Below, piece by piece: positions 11,820 to 24,294 of a stretch of DNA of 64,000 nt. A program made the translations under genes and the position numbers. The notes under the pieces were generated by a model. That model did not search any database, was not told the DNA's origin, and saw nothing but the letters and a program-made list of their open reading frames with translations. Positions within the stretch are counted from its first letter, which is position 1, and the number at the start of each line of letters is the position of its first letter. This DNA comes from Molossus alvarezi (lineage: Eukaryota; Chordata; Mammalia; Chiroptera; Molossidae): NCBI GenBank assembly GCA_037176705.1, contig CM073907.1, forward strand, positions 11,191,001-11,255,000. The letters are read 5' to 3'.

Positions 11820-12055
11820 TTTTTTTCCCTTCTCTGATCCTCACCCAAGGATATTTTTTCCATTGATTTTTAGATAGAGTGGGAGGGAGGAAGGAAGGGA
11901 GAGAGAGCAACATCGATGTGAGAGACACATTGATTGGTTGCCTCCCGCACAACCAGGCCTAGGGGCCAGAGATGGAATGTGCCCAGGTACGTGCCCTTGA
12001 CCTCAACTGGAACTCTTGGGCCAAGCTCTAACTACTTAGCAAAACTGTCCAGGGC
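11820..12055 (-). mobile_element. Ves SINE, type A
   Basis: A diverged copy ending AACTGTCCAGGGC. It is flanked by CCTAACCACT on both sides. A third copy of CCTAACCACTATTT lies 17 bp further on. Confidence 0.85.
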
Positions 12056-12121
12056 CTAACCACTATTTTTTGCTTGTTTTTTCCTAACCACTATTTGTAA
12101 CAGTGAAAATCATTCACATTT

Positions 12122-12377
12122 TATTTTATTTATTTATTTATTTTGTTCCTCACCCAAGGACATTTTTTCGTTCAGATAGAGTGGGAGGGAGAGAGAGGAA
12201 GAGAGAGAGAGAGAGAAACATCGACGTGAAAGGGACGTATCGAGTGGCTGCCTCCTGCACGACCCAAGCAGGGCTGGGACAAACTGCAACTGAGGTACGT
12301 GCCCTTAGTGGGAACCGTACCTGGGTCTCTCTGGACCGCAGGCCGACGCTCCAACCACTGAACCAAACTGGCCAGGA
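12122..12377 (-). mobile_element. Ves SINE, type A
   Basis: The head ends CCAAACTGGCCAGGA. The target duplication is TCATTCACATTTTA / TCATTCCACATTTTA. Its left side has a (TTTA)n tail. Confidence 0.88.
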
Positions 12378-12639
12378 CTCATTCCACATTTTAAACAGCT
12401 GACTTACAAATGGGCTTTTGGAATATATCCCATTTGCAAGTTGGGGACTACTTTAGCAAAATGTTTAATTTGATACTGAAAACCTTTTCCCTAATGGTGT
12501 TACACTTAATTTGACATGGATTATGAAGGGAGAGGGAGAGAAGAATCTGGGAATCAAGATTTGGTTGTTCAGAAATGGCTCAGTTCCCCAAAGTAAAATT
12601 TTAGTATTGCCAAAAAAGTTTTGTTTTGGAAAAAAACTT

Positions 12640-14185
12640 AGAGAAAAGTTACAAGAACAGTACAATGAACTTTCATATACCTGTCACCTAGAGTCACCAA
12701 TTGTCAATGTTTGGCATATTAGCTGTATTATTCTTTATATTTACAGAGTGGCCCCAAAATTTGGAAACAGATATTTATATTTATTTTATTTACAGTTTGA
12801 AGTTCCTTGATTACACCTGGAGTGTGTCAAAGATGGACGTTTGCTCAGTTAAAGTCAGCGGCTTCTGAGCTGATGCAAAACAGCACTCTCTACAAGGGCT
12901 GGATGGAAATGCTGCGTTAATTCACTGTGTACTGTGATACAAGGAAACGCCTGTTAGATGGTGTCTTGTGAAGGAATAGCAGGAATCCACTCTGTAGATC
13001 TGTTGCCTCCTCTTACTCTTCTAAATATTTTTGTTACTGACCCATTTGAGAGGTTGCAGACATCACGATCCTTTCCCCTAATTGTTTCAGCTGATATCTT
13101 CGAAGAACAAAGACATATTCTTACACAACCATAGTATGATGGAGTCAAGAAGTTTAAAATTGATACTATAGTATACAATTCCTGGTGGAATCTCAATTGT
13201 GCCAATTATATCCTTTAATAGCATTTTTCTAATCTAATATTATCTATTGCATTATAGCTGTCATTGCATTATAGTTTTCATATCTTGTCTCTTAATCTGA
13301 AACAGCCCTTCAACCTTTTTTTTTCCCTCTTCCTGACATTGAAAGTTCTGAAGAATCCAGGCCTTTTGTCTTATAGGATGTCTGTCAGTGTGGGTTTGTC
13401 AGCTGCTGCTTTGTTGTTAGGTTCCGGCTATGCATCTTTGGCAGGATTGCCCCGTACGTGATGATGTATCCTCTGCACACATTGAGGAGCAGTGTGATGT
13501 CAGTGCGACCCATTGTGTTGGTGATGTTTACTTGGATCACGTAGTTAAGGTTTGCCTGCCAGTTTTCTCCATATAAAGTTATCATTGTCATCTTTGTTAT
13601 TATTGAAAAATTTGTGGGGAGACACTTTGAGACTGTAAATATTCTGTCCTCTCTGAAATGTTCATGTAATAGTTGTAGCATCATTGATGATTCTTGCCTG
13701 GAACAGTTATGCTGTGGTTTCAAAATGGTGTTTTCCACGATTCCTTCCACACTTATTAGCTGGCATTTTAGTCCATTGTAAAGAAGGGCTTTTTCTGCTC
13801 ATTTGTGTATTTAATATCAATATAAATTCATAGACTCTCTTTTTATTAGGTAGGTTATACTCTATTATTTGTTAGTACAGTATTCATTTTGATGTCCACA
13901 CTAACTCACATTTGGTCATTGGGTGTTCCTTCAGCTTAACTCATTGGTTGTTTTGATGTGTTCCTATCCTTTTTGGAGCACTTCCTTCTTTTGAGACAAT
14001 ACATTATTCCAGATTCATCGTCTGCTTTTCCTACTGCTGTCTTAGAATGAGCCCTTTCTTCAAGGGGTCCTGGTTTCTTTTATTGGTAAGAGTATTTAGA
14101 AACCAAGGACTGGGCAGTAGATGTGTGTGTTGCCACTGAAGCTGCACTGTTCCTGGGCCCTTTCGCCGTCCAGACTAAGACATTT
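12640..14185 (-). mobile_element. Ancient L1M 3'-UTR fragment, interrupted
   Basis: The text AAAAGTTACAAGAACAGTAC through the TCTTTTGAGACAATACATTA-type stretch and on to GGGCCCTTTCGCC follows the long 3' UTR of old L1M elements, read antisense. A small DNA transposon splits it at 12744-12994. The exact subfamily is not assigned. Confidence 0.6.
12744..12994. mobile_element. Small TA-flanked DNA transposon inserted in an L1 fragment
   Basis: The 251-bp insert starts TA|CAGAGTGGCCCC and ends ATCCACTCTG|TA, giving 8-bp perfect terminal inverts and a TA duplication. The L1M-like sequence on its two sides would be continuous without it. It is probably a Tc1/mariner-type deletion derivative, and it has no long open frame. 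Confidence 0.5.
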
Positions 14186-15389
14186 TGAGTTGATGCTGAT
14201 TCCACAGACAGGAGATTGTAATTTCTCTTTACGTTCCTGAAACTCCTTAGAAGAAAGTCTTTTCCTTTGAAAGTGTTAACAATTTAAGTGACTGCTTTTA
14301 CCTGATTTTTCTCTGTAATTCTGTAATGGTTGGGTGGTGGTTTCCAAAACATTTTAAGCTTCTTGGGAGTACGAATCCTGTTTTATATGTATCTTTATTC
14401 AGTGAATACATTCCATTGAATATAGTTGATGTGCATATGTTGTTTATAACAAGTAATTATAATAATGACTCAGTATTATCTTTACTACTCTTATATCATA
14501 ATTAAATATTTTTATGTTTGTTATAACATTTTAGGTAATTTTGTGGATTCTTTAAAGTGAATTGCTGCTGATTCATTTGTTCTATTTTTTAGTAACTCTG
14601 CTATCCTAGAAAGAATGAAATTTTTAAAGTTTTTCAACTTCAAAATTTAAAACCCTAATTCCTGAGATTAAAGGATGTAATTAAAGAACATCAAAATGAC
14701 TAATCTTGGCATTGCTGTTTTATAGTGTTTTGTTGTTTAGCAAGTAATAACCTTTCTGGGCATCACTTTAATTATAAAATGAGATGATATCTAGATCCTT
14801 TTTAACTGTACATGCTTTATACCTAATTAACATTGAATTGTTTGTGAAAGTAAAATTAAGTGCCACAAAATGTAGTGGAAAGAAGATTGTGCTCCTGAGC
14901 CAGGAGTTCGTTGGCTCTTAATTCTTTGTAAGCATTGTGTTACTTCGGCGCTTTATTTCACAGAAATGGTCATGACCTTGTTCGTTAGTCCATGGGCTAG
15001 GTGATGGGCAGACCAGTAAATAGGCTTGGCTTGTAGTCAGATGCATGGGAGTGTGGACATATGTATGTTTTATGATCCACTTCACTGAGTGTTTGATGTG
15101 GGCAGTACAGAGTTCTCCAGGAACACAGGGAAGGGGTGATTCACCCAGTTTCAAGGAGGCAGACAATTTATTCCAGAAGTGACACCTTCAATTTAGGTTG
15201 AGACCTGCCGAGTGAAGAGGACAGCATTGTGAAGAGGGGTGTTGTTTACCAGACTTGTGTTAAGGACGCAAGATACATGTAAAGAGCTTGACTTGTTGGA
15301 GAAACGCAGAGGACAGCGTGGGGGCCAGGCGCTGCAGGAGCGGTGCAGGATGGGACCGAGCGGTGCACGGGGCCAGGCTGTGACCAACC

Positions 15390-15930
15390 GTAAGCTCTTA
15401 AGGAATTGGTACCTTTTCCTAGGGAAAATGGAAGCTCTTAGGCTTGGGAGGAAATTAATGGAAAAGATAATACTGATTGTACTGTGGAGAATTCTTTGGA
15501 CAGAATTAAAGCTGCGAGGCAGGGAGAATAATTAAAGGGTGCTACAGCAAACTAGTTGAAAGGGGTACAGTGGCTTGGACTACAGTGCGATGATGATCGG
15601 AGAAAGTGGATTTGAGAGAGACATAGGCGGTAGAATGAAAGGACTCAGTGATGGGGTGGGCCTGCGCAAGGTGACAGAAAGAGTTAGGAGTGAGCATCAG
15701 GCGCATGGGAACTGGGCATGAACGGCCGTTTGCACCGAAGAGAAGCAGGCTGGAGAAGGAGGTGTTTCCCTGTGAGAGAGCGCCTGGCTGGACCCGGGGA
15801 GGTGCCAGAGTGGGAAGTCTGTCACTGTCATGAGTGCAACGGTTCCCCCGTGACACGGCTGAGGCTTCGGCCATGAAATGGGTATTCGAAGAGGAGTGGG
15901 AGTGAAGAAATGAAGTGGGCAGGGAACTGA
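15390..15930 (-). mobile_element. Diverged L2 LINE fragment
   Basis: The stretch through GGAGAAAGTGGATTTGAGAG resembles the antisense of the L2 3' region. It is weakly supported. Confidence 0.35.
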
Positions 15931-15984
15931 GGATTTACCTACAAAAAGTGTAAGGAGAAGTCTTGATATTCATTCTTTTCTTGT

Positions 15985-17080
15985 CTTTGTGATCTGGATG
16001 CTTTTGAGAAGTACTGGTTATTACTGTTTAGGACGTCTTTGAGTATGGGTTTCTTTGATGCTTTCTTATGATTCATTTGGGATTTTGCATTTTTGGCTAT
16101 ACTACCAGAGTAATGATGTCATACTAGGAGGTACATTTTATATTGGGGTACATGATGTCAGTGTCTCATTACTGGTAATGTTAATTTTGATTACATAATT
16201 AAGATGGCCTCCACTGGTTTCCCCATTTTTTTTTTTTTAATCCTCACCTGAGGATATTTTTCCATTTGTCATCAGATAGAGTGGGTGGGAGGCAAGGGAG
16301 AGTGAGAAGAGCGAGGAGAGAGAGAAACGTCAATGTGAGAGAGACACATTGACTAGTTGCCTCTCACATGACCTGACCAGGGCTGGGGACAAAACAGAAC
16401 CAAGGTACATGCCCTTGACCGGAATTGAACCGGACTCATTGGCCTGCAGGCGATGCCCTAACCTGCTGAGCCAAACCGGTCAGGGCCGGTTTCTCCATTT
16501 TTAAGTTTGTTTTTCTCTTTGAAAATGATAAATATTTTAGGGCAGAGTCTGTGTTAAATTTCTTGTTTCTCTTTAGACTTGCACCCACTCATTTTAGCAT
16601 CCATCAGGGGAACTTATCTACAGTGCTTATTACGGTAATAGTTACCTAATGATGATTTTGTAGTTTTTTTTTCTTTATCAGTGGAAATTCTTCTGTGGTA
16701 AGGAATTGTCCCTTCTTGGTCATTTATTTATTCACTTATTTATATTAGTATAGGCTGAAAGATATTTTATTTTGTAGGTTATAATTTCACATCATCGTTA
16801 CTTATTTTATTGCTGAGATCGTCCCACTTTGGCCACTGAGAGCTCCCCTGGTTGACTGTTGTGACTTTGACTTGGCTCCATCCTTTTTGAAGAACTTCCT
16901 CACTTTCTGGTACTATGAGAAACTGCTGGCTCAACTTGTACTTGACCTGACCCAATCCTGGAATCATCCTCTTCCAGTGAGCCCTGGCTTTGTTGGGGGA
17001 GGGCAGTTAGAAACCACGCTCTGGGTGCTAGGTGTGCTCATTGCCACTGGGGCGTCACTGTTTCTAGGCCTCTCGGTAGA
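15985..17080 (-). mobile_element. Ancient L1M 3'-UTR fragment with nested SINE
   Basis: It shares the same landmarks as the fragment at 12.6-14.2 kb: a CTACTGGGG-like end, CTTCCTCACTTTCTGG and GGTGCTAGGTGTGCTCATTG. A SINE at 16231-16486 splits it. It is a second copy of the same element type in the same orientation. Confidence 0.6.
16231..16486 (-). mobile_element. Ves SINE, type A, nested in L1
   Basis: The head ends GAGCCAAACCGGTCAGGGC. The target duplication is GGTTTCCCCATTTTT / GGTTTCTCCATTTTT. Confidence 0.9.
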
Positions 17081-17459
17081 GCTCAGGAGGTCCATGTGTG
17101 CGCCGACCCACGTGCACATCTGCCGCCAGGCTCTGTCACGGGCTGTGTTCCTGAGTCCTGAGCGAGGTGAGGCGAGGGTGTGCAGGAAGTGCCACAGGTA
17201 ATGGGGGCAGTGGAGTCAGAGGAACAGACTTGGAAAGCTTTGTCATTGACACATTAAATAGAAGGAGCCTAATGAACCTACTTAAAATAGCAGCGTGGTT
17301 TTAGACATGCTAAATGGTTAAGTAATACATAAGAAAATATGTGTCAAATATGGTACTTCACTATTAAAAAACCATAGGTTTGCTTATGTGAGTGAGTGTC
17401 GGAAGGGCTGTGACTTGTAAGCTACTGTGAAGCAGTGGGTGGGGAGTTAGCTGACGTCA

Positions 17460-18780
17460 GGTGCAGCGTGACACCACTGTGGGTGGTGTAGCTCAGGACA
17501 TCGCGGTGGATGGTGGCAGCTCCTTTGTATTTGAGTCTCTCCTGCAGTTTATTTATCACTTCTGTAATCTTTTTTCCCATTTCTTTTCTGGATTCAGCCA
17601 GCTCTTTTGTATTTGGTCCATTTTTTTGTTTTTAATGTTTGCATTTCTGATTCAAAGTGGTTTTCATATCTTCAGATGCTCGTTTGAATATATGTAATTC
17701 TGTTTGGAGTATTGAGTTACCTTTTTATTTCTACTTTGGGGTTGTTTATGGTAGGGTTTTTTTGTTTTTGTTTTTGTTTTTTCCTTTCAGTTGATATGTG
17801 TCTACTTCTGTTTTCTGATTTTCTGGATTTCACTTTTCCTTTGCTCGTTTTTATGGTATTGGGTGTTTTATGGTATTCCTAGTTTAATGGTGCCCTCTTC
17901 TGTGAGTAAAGAACTGTCCTGTTACCCTGGCTGGTTTGGCTCAGCGGTTAGAGCATTGACCTGCGGTCCCGAGAGACCCGGGTTCGGTTCCCGCCAAGGG
18001 CATGTACCTCGGATGCAGTTTGTCCCTGGCCCTGGTTGGTCGTGCGGGTGGCAGCCACTCGATGTGCCCCTTCACATCGATGTTTCTCTCTCTCTTCCTC
18101 TCTCTCTCCCTCCCACTCTACCTGAACAAAAAAATGGTAAAAATGTCCTCGGGTGAGGATAAAAAAAAAAAAGAACTGTCCTGTTATTTCAGTGGTTTTT
18201 ATTTGTTTGTTTTAATGGTCACAGAAAGATTGTAAAACTTCTGGTGTTATGATTCTCTTTGGTCTTGCAAGACCTTAAATTTCCCCCTTTTTTCCCCTTC
18301 ACTGTCCAGTTGCCAGAGGACTGTCCCCGCACCCCCCTTCCTCTCCAGAAGCGGGTGGCAGTCCTGCCCTTCACGTGGCAGGCAGCCTCGTAGCTGTGCC
18401 TGTCCCTTTGGGCTGCCGGAGCTTGGGACTTCCTTCCCAGTCTGGCCCTTCAGACTCGTCTCCAGTCATTTCAGACGTAGGGTAGGTGTAATATTTCTGG
18501 TGGTCCTTGCAAAGGCCCCCGTAGGCTGCTTTGCTAGCCCCCTTGCCACCAAACCTTGTGTCTGAGCAGGGGTGGAGGGAGGGACAGCCGGAGACATCAA
18601 GTGCTGGGATTTGGTGAGTTTTCTGTTTTCAGTCAGTTGTTTTGTACTGTCAGCACTCTCTGTCTTCAAGCTGTGCTGAAAGTGTGGTTTTGTGTAGAAT
18701 TTCCTTTTCCTTTGTTTTTTCATAGGGTTTAGGGAAGTATTTTTAGAGTTACTTAGATATTCTGTCACCATTGTTCTGAA
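17460..18780 (-). mobile_element. L1 5'-side fragment (ORF1/UTR region) with nested SINE
   Basis: Read antisense, the stretch around 17520-17700 resembles the start of L1 ORF1 (lysine- and asparagine-rich, with AGAAAAGAAATGG-like text). The GC-rich part around 18290-18600 could be older L1 UTR. The boundaries are uncertain. Confidence 0.45.
17925..18168 (+). mobile_element. Ves SINE, type A
   Basis: A full-length copy from CCCTGGCTGGTTTGGCTCAG to CTCGGGTGAGGATAAAA. The perfect target duplication AAGAACTGTCCTGTTA lies on both sides. The long clean A-tail suggests a fairly recent insertion. Confidence 0.95.
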
Positions 18781-18830
18781 TAAAGTCTCTACTTTCTGGG
18801 GAGAGGGAGTGGGACTCTATTGATTTGTGC

Positions 18831-19349
18831 CAGTGATTTTAACCAGAGTGCTGCAAGAATTTTTAACACATGCAATACCTGTCTATGTAGTCAGGGGCGC
18901 TGATGTCCTTTCCCTTAGATTGTCAAATTTAAAAATGACAACAGCCAACACAATAGCCGTCTGGTGTGAATGAATCAAAATTGTATTTTTTTTTGGTCCG
19001 ATTTGCAAAAGTATACATAGTTTTTGGTGTGCTGCAGTTTTTTTTTTTTTTTTAAATCCTAACCTGAGGACATTCTTCCACTTTGTTCAGATCGAGTGGG
19101 AGGGGGAGAGAGAGAGAAAGAAACATCATCATGAAAGGGACGCATCAAGTGTCCGCCTCCTGCATGACGCCAACCAGGGCCGGGGAGGAATAGCAACCAA
19201 GGTATATGCCCTTGGCCAGAACTGAACCCGCGACTCATTGGTCAGTGGGCCGACGCTCTAACTACTGATACAAACTGGCCAGGGCATGCCGCAGAATTTT
19301 AGTAATTAGTTTGTGCGTGCCATGAGATGAAAAAGGTTGAAAATCGCTG
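18831..19349. mobile_element. Non-autonomous hAT element with nested SINE
   Basis: The left end is CAGTGATTTTAACCAG and the right end GGTTGAAAATCGCTG. The flanking 8-bp target duplication is ATTTGTGC / ATTTATGC, as hAT transposases make. Both halves match a MITE seen elsewhere in laurasiatherian genomes (CTGTCTATGTAGTCAGG, CATGCCATGAGATG-like text). A SINE splits it at 19038-19285. Confidence 0.7.
19038..19285 (-). mobile_element. Ves SINE, type A, nested in the hAT element
   Basis: A 16-nt poly-T is followed by TAACCTGAGGACATTC, ending CAAACTGGCCAGGGC. The host text TGCTGCAG / TGCCGCAG repeats on both sides. Confidence 0.9.
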
Positions 19350-19397
19350 ATTTATGCTGTCAGTACTACAAAGCTTTTAGTTAAGAAAAGACATAGG

Positions 19398-19612
19398 CTC
19401 GCCCAGCCCATGTGGCTCAGGGGTTGAGAGTCATCCATTGGACTGAGAGGTCCCACCCTGTTCAATTCTTGATCAGTGCACATGCCCAGGTTTTGGGCTT
19501 GATCCCTAGTAGGGGGCATACAGGAGGTAGCCGGTCAATGTGTCTCACTCACATCAATATATATCTCTCCCTTCCTCTCTGTCTCAAAAATCAATAAAAA
19601 TATATTGAAAGA
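19398..19612 (+). mobile_element. SINE, type B
   Basis: The head GCCCATGTGGCTCAGGGG and tail AAAAATCAATAAAAATAT are present. The perfect target duplication AAGAAAAGACATAGG is on both sides. Confidence 0.92.
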
Positions 19613-20879
19613 AAGAAAAGACATAGGTAGTCAACTTCCACTGGTGAGCTAGAGATTCCAGAAGTACCTTGTATGAGAAATAAGCTAATTAAATATAAAT
19701 ACTCTGCATTCTGATAGCATGCAAATGTAAGTGATTGCAAGAGTCTTGAGTGTTGTTATTTATTTATTTTTTGGTAAAGCAAGGTTATTAATTCAAAGTT
19801 TTGTTTCTATAATGTATATCGGAAATGCCTTGCTTTTTTATTATAACACAAATGAGTTACAGGCATATATTCAGCCAAGGGCTTCTTTATTCTAATAGCA
19901 ATTTAGTATATGAAGTTTTCGTAAAGGTAAATTCTAAATGTATGATTGATTTGATAGATATTAACTTCCTTGGCAATTAAATTACTTGTACTTCTTTTCA
20001 TTACTTTTCTACTTTTTTGTTTTTTTCAGTTTTACTTTATGATCTTGATCATTGTCCTTTAACTGTAATAGATGGTAGGTGTGGTGTTACTTCTTGACCC
20101 TGTACTCATGTGTTTGATAAGGTGGTGCTGTAGCTGTTCATTGTAGCTTAAGTTGATTGTTCTGTCTTTCGTGCCTTTTAACATGAGACATTTTAAAAGT
20201 TGGAATTATGCATGGGAGTTCTTTATGATTGGTTTCTAAAATTTAGTTGTTTAAAATATGTATTACCCTAAGCATTTTTTCCCTAGAATTAAAAAAGATT
20301 TTTGTCAGTGTTTTATGTTGTAGAAATTGACTTTTTTCATTGGTCATTTTACATGTCTTTTTGTGAAATTGTCAATCAGAATTAAAGGGCATATTGCCTT
20401 TAAACATCAGAAATTTTTCATAATATAAATTAAAACCTTTCTCTATTAATGATGTGTCCTTGGAACTCTCCACCTGGCTTTCTAATGGAGTTAAAAGTTG
20501 AAAGGCAAAAGTACCTATGGCCTGTTGTCTGTCTTTGGAACCTCATTGGTGAGCTTTCATTTCTTTTTTTCTGTAAGTCTTAGATAATGACTCGACAGGC
20601 TCTTTATACATTTTTTTTATTGCCCTCCCCTTTTGCTTTCAATTGGTAAATATGGTAGCCCCAAAGCAATGTCCACAGTGTGGCTCCTTCACCCCCTCTT
20701 TTGAACTCTACCCCATATATCTTACTACTTAAACTGTTTCTGTATTGCTCATTCTGAAATATAAACACTTGAGACATAGTTCTTTGCTTCTAGGAGGGTA
20801 ATGGCTTAGGGAGGGTAAAACCACATTAACTACTATGGTTCATTAATTACCAAGTGATTTGTAAATGTTGGACACAATG

Positions 20880-21220
20880 AATGGATTAGGGGGTTCAGGG
20901 AAGGAAGAGTTTAGACGTGATCAGGGGATGCTCCGTGGAAGAATTGGTATTTGAACTGGATGTCAAATTTGATTGTCAGAGATGTGGAAAAGACACTCTA
21001 CACAGGGAAAGAGTTTGAGTGGAAGCACTAGAATCGGAAAGTGGATGTCAAACCACTAGTAGAATGGAGGGCTTTTCAGAAGCAGATGGTAAACTGGAGA
21101 AGAGGGAACTTGAGGCCGGTGGTAGGACTTCTTGCATGTTGAGCAGGTTGGACTTTGTGTTTTAGGTAAGAAAGAGCTGTTGAAAGTTCTTAAAGCTTGG
21201 GAGTGACCAGGCCTCCTTTA
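20880..21220 (-). mobile_element. L2 LINE fragment, antisense
   Basis: GGTTGGACTTTGTGTTTTAGG and CTTGGGAGTGACCAGG are the antisense of the L2 segment that precedes its 3' end. GAACTGGATGTCAAATTTG agrees. Confidence 0.5.
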
Positions 21221-21669
21221 ATATGCCAATACAGGATACTGACGATGCTCAAATCCTTTCTTATTGATAACGCTTGATTTCTTGAAGAATAATGCTCAAC
21301 ATCACTTTTGAAAAAGCACGGTACAGATTCATTCTTGAATCTGATCGTTTGATGGGAATTGGTGGGAATGCATGCCTTTCGAGTAGCAGATGCGGATGAA
21401 GATTGGTACCCTTTTCTCACTTTCCTCTACATCCCGCTTCTTGATCTTCTTTCCCGGCCAGACCCAGTGCTGTGCTCTCCACAAACCCCGGATTCCTTCC
21501 AAGTAGTGTGTTCTGTAGAAATCCTGTAGTACTTTGTATCTGTTTTACCCTGTGTGTCATATCTGACCTTATCCTATGGGCGGTAGGCGTATATACACTG
21601 CAGTGAGGTTTTTGTGCTGTGACTTAGTTCTTGCATTCTTTTCACATAGATTCTCTCTCTCACTCTCTT

Positions 21670-21928
21670 TTTTTCACTTCTCACCCGAGTTGTTATATTT
21701 ATCAACAGATAGAGTGGGAGGGAGGGAGGGAGGGAGGGAGGGAGAGAGAGAGAGAGAGAGAGAGAAACATCGATGTGATAGAGCCACACTGACTGGCTGC
21801 CTCCTGCAGGACCCAACCAGGGCCGGGGACGAACCGCAGCCGAGGTACATGCCCTTGGTTGGAATCGAACCCGGGACTCATTGGGCTGTGGGCTGACACC
21901 CTAAGCACTGATCAAAACCGGCCAGGGC
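21670..21928 (-). mobile_element. Ves SINE, type A
   Basis: It runs from TCTCACCCGAGTTG to AAAACCGGCCAGGGC. It contains (GGGA)n and (GA)n expansions at about 21715-21762. Confidence 0.9.
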
Positions 21929-23016
21929 TCATGTACATTCTCAGCAAATATATACCAAGTGAATCTATTCAATTGCTGTCTTTCAAATGACCCTAGGTTT
22001 TGCACTTTGCAAAATTTGAACTGAGCTTAGGTTTTGAAAAGGTAACTTTAAGTCATTTCTGCCCCTGCTAGCTAGGTCAGTACTTCTCAACTTTTTCCCT
22101 GCTATGAGATCGACCAGGTGGAACTTGGACGCATGCATCCCCAGAGATCTGCCTAGCAGAGAAGTAAGTACTGTAGTAACTTGCCATCACCACAGTTGTC
22201 CTAGAACGTGTTGTCAATGTAACAGGTACTAGATAATTGCAATTATTAGGGCAGTAGTTGGAATTCTCCCCAATTCTCTTCCATTTAAGCACATCAGAAG
22301 GTAAGCAAAGCTGCTGCTATAAGGATGATCTGAAGCAGCCTTCCCCCCCACTTTTATTTCATGGTTCAAACCAGCACTTTAGACGTATTAACTTATTTGC
22401 AAGAGAAATCCCAAGTTGTGGACCTTTTGGATTTCTTTTTTTTTTTTTTCATTAGTTCAGGTGTTTTGTTGTTGTTTAGTTGGTTGTTTTAAATAGGTAG
22501 AACCCTATTTTAATGTGGATTAGGTTGGTAACTTGGATTTTATTCCTGGATTCCATGTCATTTCTATACACCTTAGAGTTTGTGTCCCTAAAAAGACCTC
22601 TGAGGCCTCTTTGATTTCAAAACTTTAGGAAGTTGCAGAATATCTTGAATACAGTGTCCGAACTTATTCTAGATCCTGGCTGTTATCTTTATTGATATGG
22701 ACATCTGTTGGACAGACTTTGCCAGTTTGCCAGACTGTTGAATCAAAGTGGTGTATATTTTGCCATTATGTTAAATGCATAGTGTCACATTTTAAAGTAT
22801 GCTCATTTTTAAACATTTTTTTTGTGTTTGTGTGTGGACAAAATGTGCTGCTGCTTCTTCGAGTTTGGGTGGTGGAGGACTATAAAAATGATGGGTCCAG
22901 TAACTGCGCCTGACAAGGAATACTAGTAGTGTTAGCCTTAAGGTGAGGTTGAGGAGCAGAACAGATGGAACTCGAGCATTTGCGAAGTCAGATCCTCCAC
23001 TTGAAGGACAGCATCA

Positions 23017-23256
23017 CCCTGGCCAGTTTGGTTCAGCGGTTAGAGAGTTGGCCTGTGGACCAGTGAGTCACGGGTTCAGTTCCAGTCAAGGGCACGTACC
23101 TCGGTTGCGGTTTGTCCCTGATTGGTGTCGGGCGGAAGGCATCCAATCAGTGTGTCTCTTTCACATTGATGTTTCTCTCCTCTCTCCCTCCTTCTTACTC
23201 TATCTGAAGATAACTAGAAAAATATCCTCGGGTGAGAATTAAAAAAAAAAAAAAAA
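23017..23256 (+). mobile_element. Ves SINE, type A
   Basis: It runs from CCCTGGCCAGTTTGGTTCAG to CTCGGGTGAGAATT plus an 18-nt A-tail. The perfect target duplication AAGGACAGCATCA is on both sides. Confidence 0.95.
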
Positions 23257-23519
23257 AAGGACAGCATCATCAGAACATTTTATAAATATGAATATTAACA
23301 GTTAATGTGAAAACTATCACTATGGTTGCTAATTATGAATTGAGATGATAAATTATTTGGGTGAATAAATGACTAGGTACTAGTAATTTACCTAAAATGC
23401 CTAATAACTTGTGGTATAACAACAAATACATGTATTATGATGAGGAAGGTGTTAGCTACCATATGAAGTGGGATAATAGGAAAAGTCTGAAGTCATTCTA
23501 AATTTTTATTAAGAACAGA

Positions 23520-24048
23520 AGCTAGAAATGAACACGTACTTCCACACAAAAACTTGTGTACCATTGTTCATAGGCAGCATTATTCATATCAGGCAAATAG
23601 TAGGAAAAAAACCCAATGTCCATCAACTGACGAATGAATCAATAAAATGTGATAGTGCTGTACCATGGAATATTATTAGACAATAAAAAGGAGTGAAGTA
23701 CAGATTACATGCCATGGCATGGATGGATCGACTTGAATGGATCTTGAAAACATTAAGTGAAGTAAGCCAGTCACAAAATACCGTACATCGTGTGGTTCAG
23801 TTTACGTGAGATGTCCAGGAGAGGCAAACCGTAGAGACAAGGAGTAGATGCCCCATTGCTCAGGGCTGGGTGTGGGCTGGGCATGGGAGTGGGTACTGGG
23901 TTTCTTTAAGGGTGATGGAAATGTTCACTTAGGCAGTGGTGATGATTGCACTTTCCTGTGGATATAAGAAACATTCATGTGTACACTACGTGGATGAATT
24001 GTATGGTATGTGAATTACATCCCAGTAAAGCTGTGTGGTATTTCTTTA
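23520..24048 (+). mobile_element. L1M 3' UTR fragment
   Basis: It carries the familiar L1M text: CATCAACTGACGAATGAAT, CATGGAATATTATTAGAC and the end GTGAATTACATCCCAGTAAAG. A SINE has inserted right at its 3' end. Confidence 0.75.
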
Positions 24049-24064
24049 AAAAGAGCAGAAGCTG

Positions 24065-24294
24065 CCCTGGCCGGTTTGGCTCAGTGGTTAGAGTGTCGGC
24101 CTGTGGTCCAGAGAGACCTGGGTTCGGTTCCCGCTAAGGGCACGTACCTCGGTTGCAGTTTGTTCCCGGCCCTGGTTGGTCGTGCAGGTGGCAGCCACTC
24201 GATGTGTCCCTTTCACGTCATTGTTTCTCTCTCCCTCTCCCTCCCACTCTATCTGAACAAAAGATCGAAAAATGTTTTCGGGTGAGGATAAAAA
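24065..24294 (+). mobile_element. Ves SINE, type A
   Basis: It is full length from CCCTGGCCGGTTTGGCTCAG. The perfect target duplication AAAGAGCAGAAGCTG is on both sides. Confidence 0.95.

Noticed and set aside
17452..17459. Perfect CRE (TGACGTCA), with another at 37552-37559
   Set aside because: Single 8-bp matches in a 64-kb window deep in an intron, one of them inside or next to repeat DNA. Nothing else supports a function.
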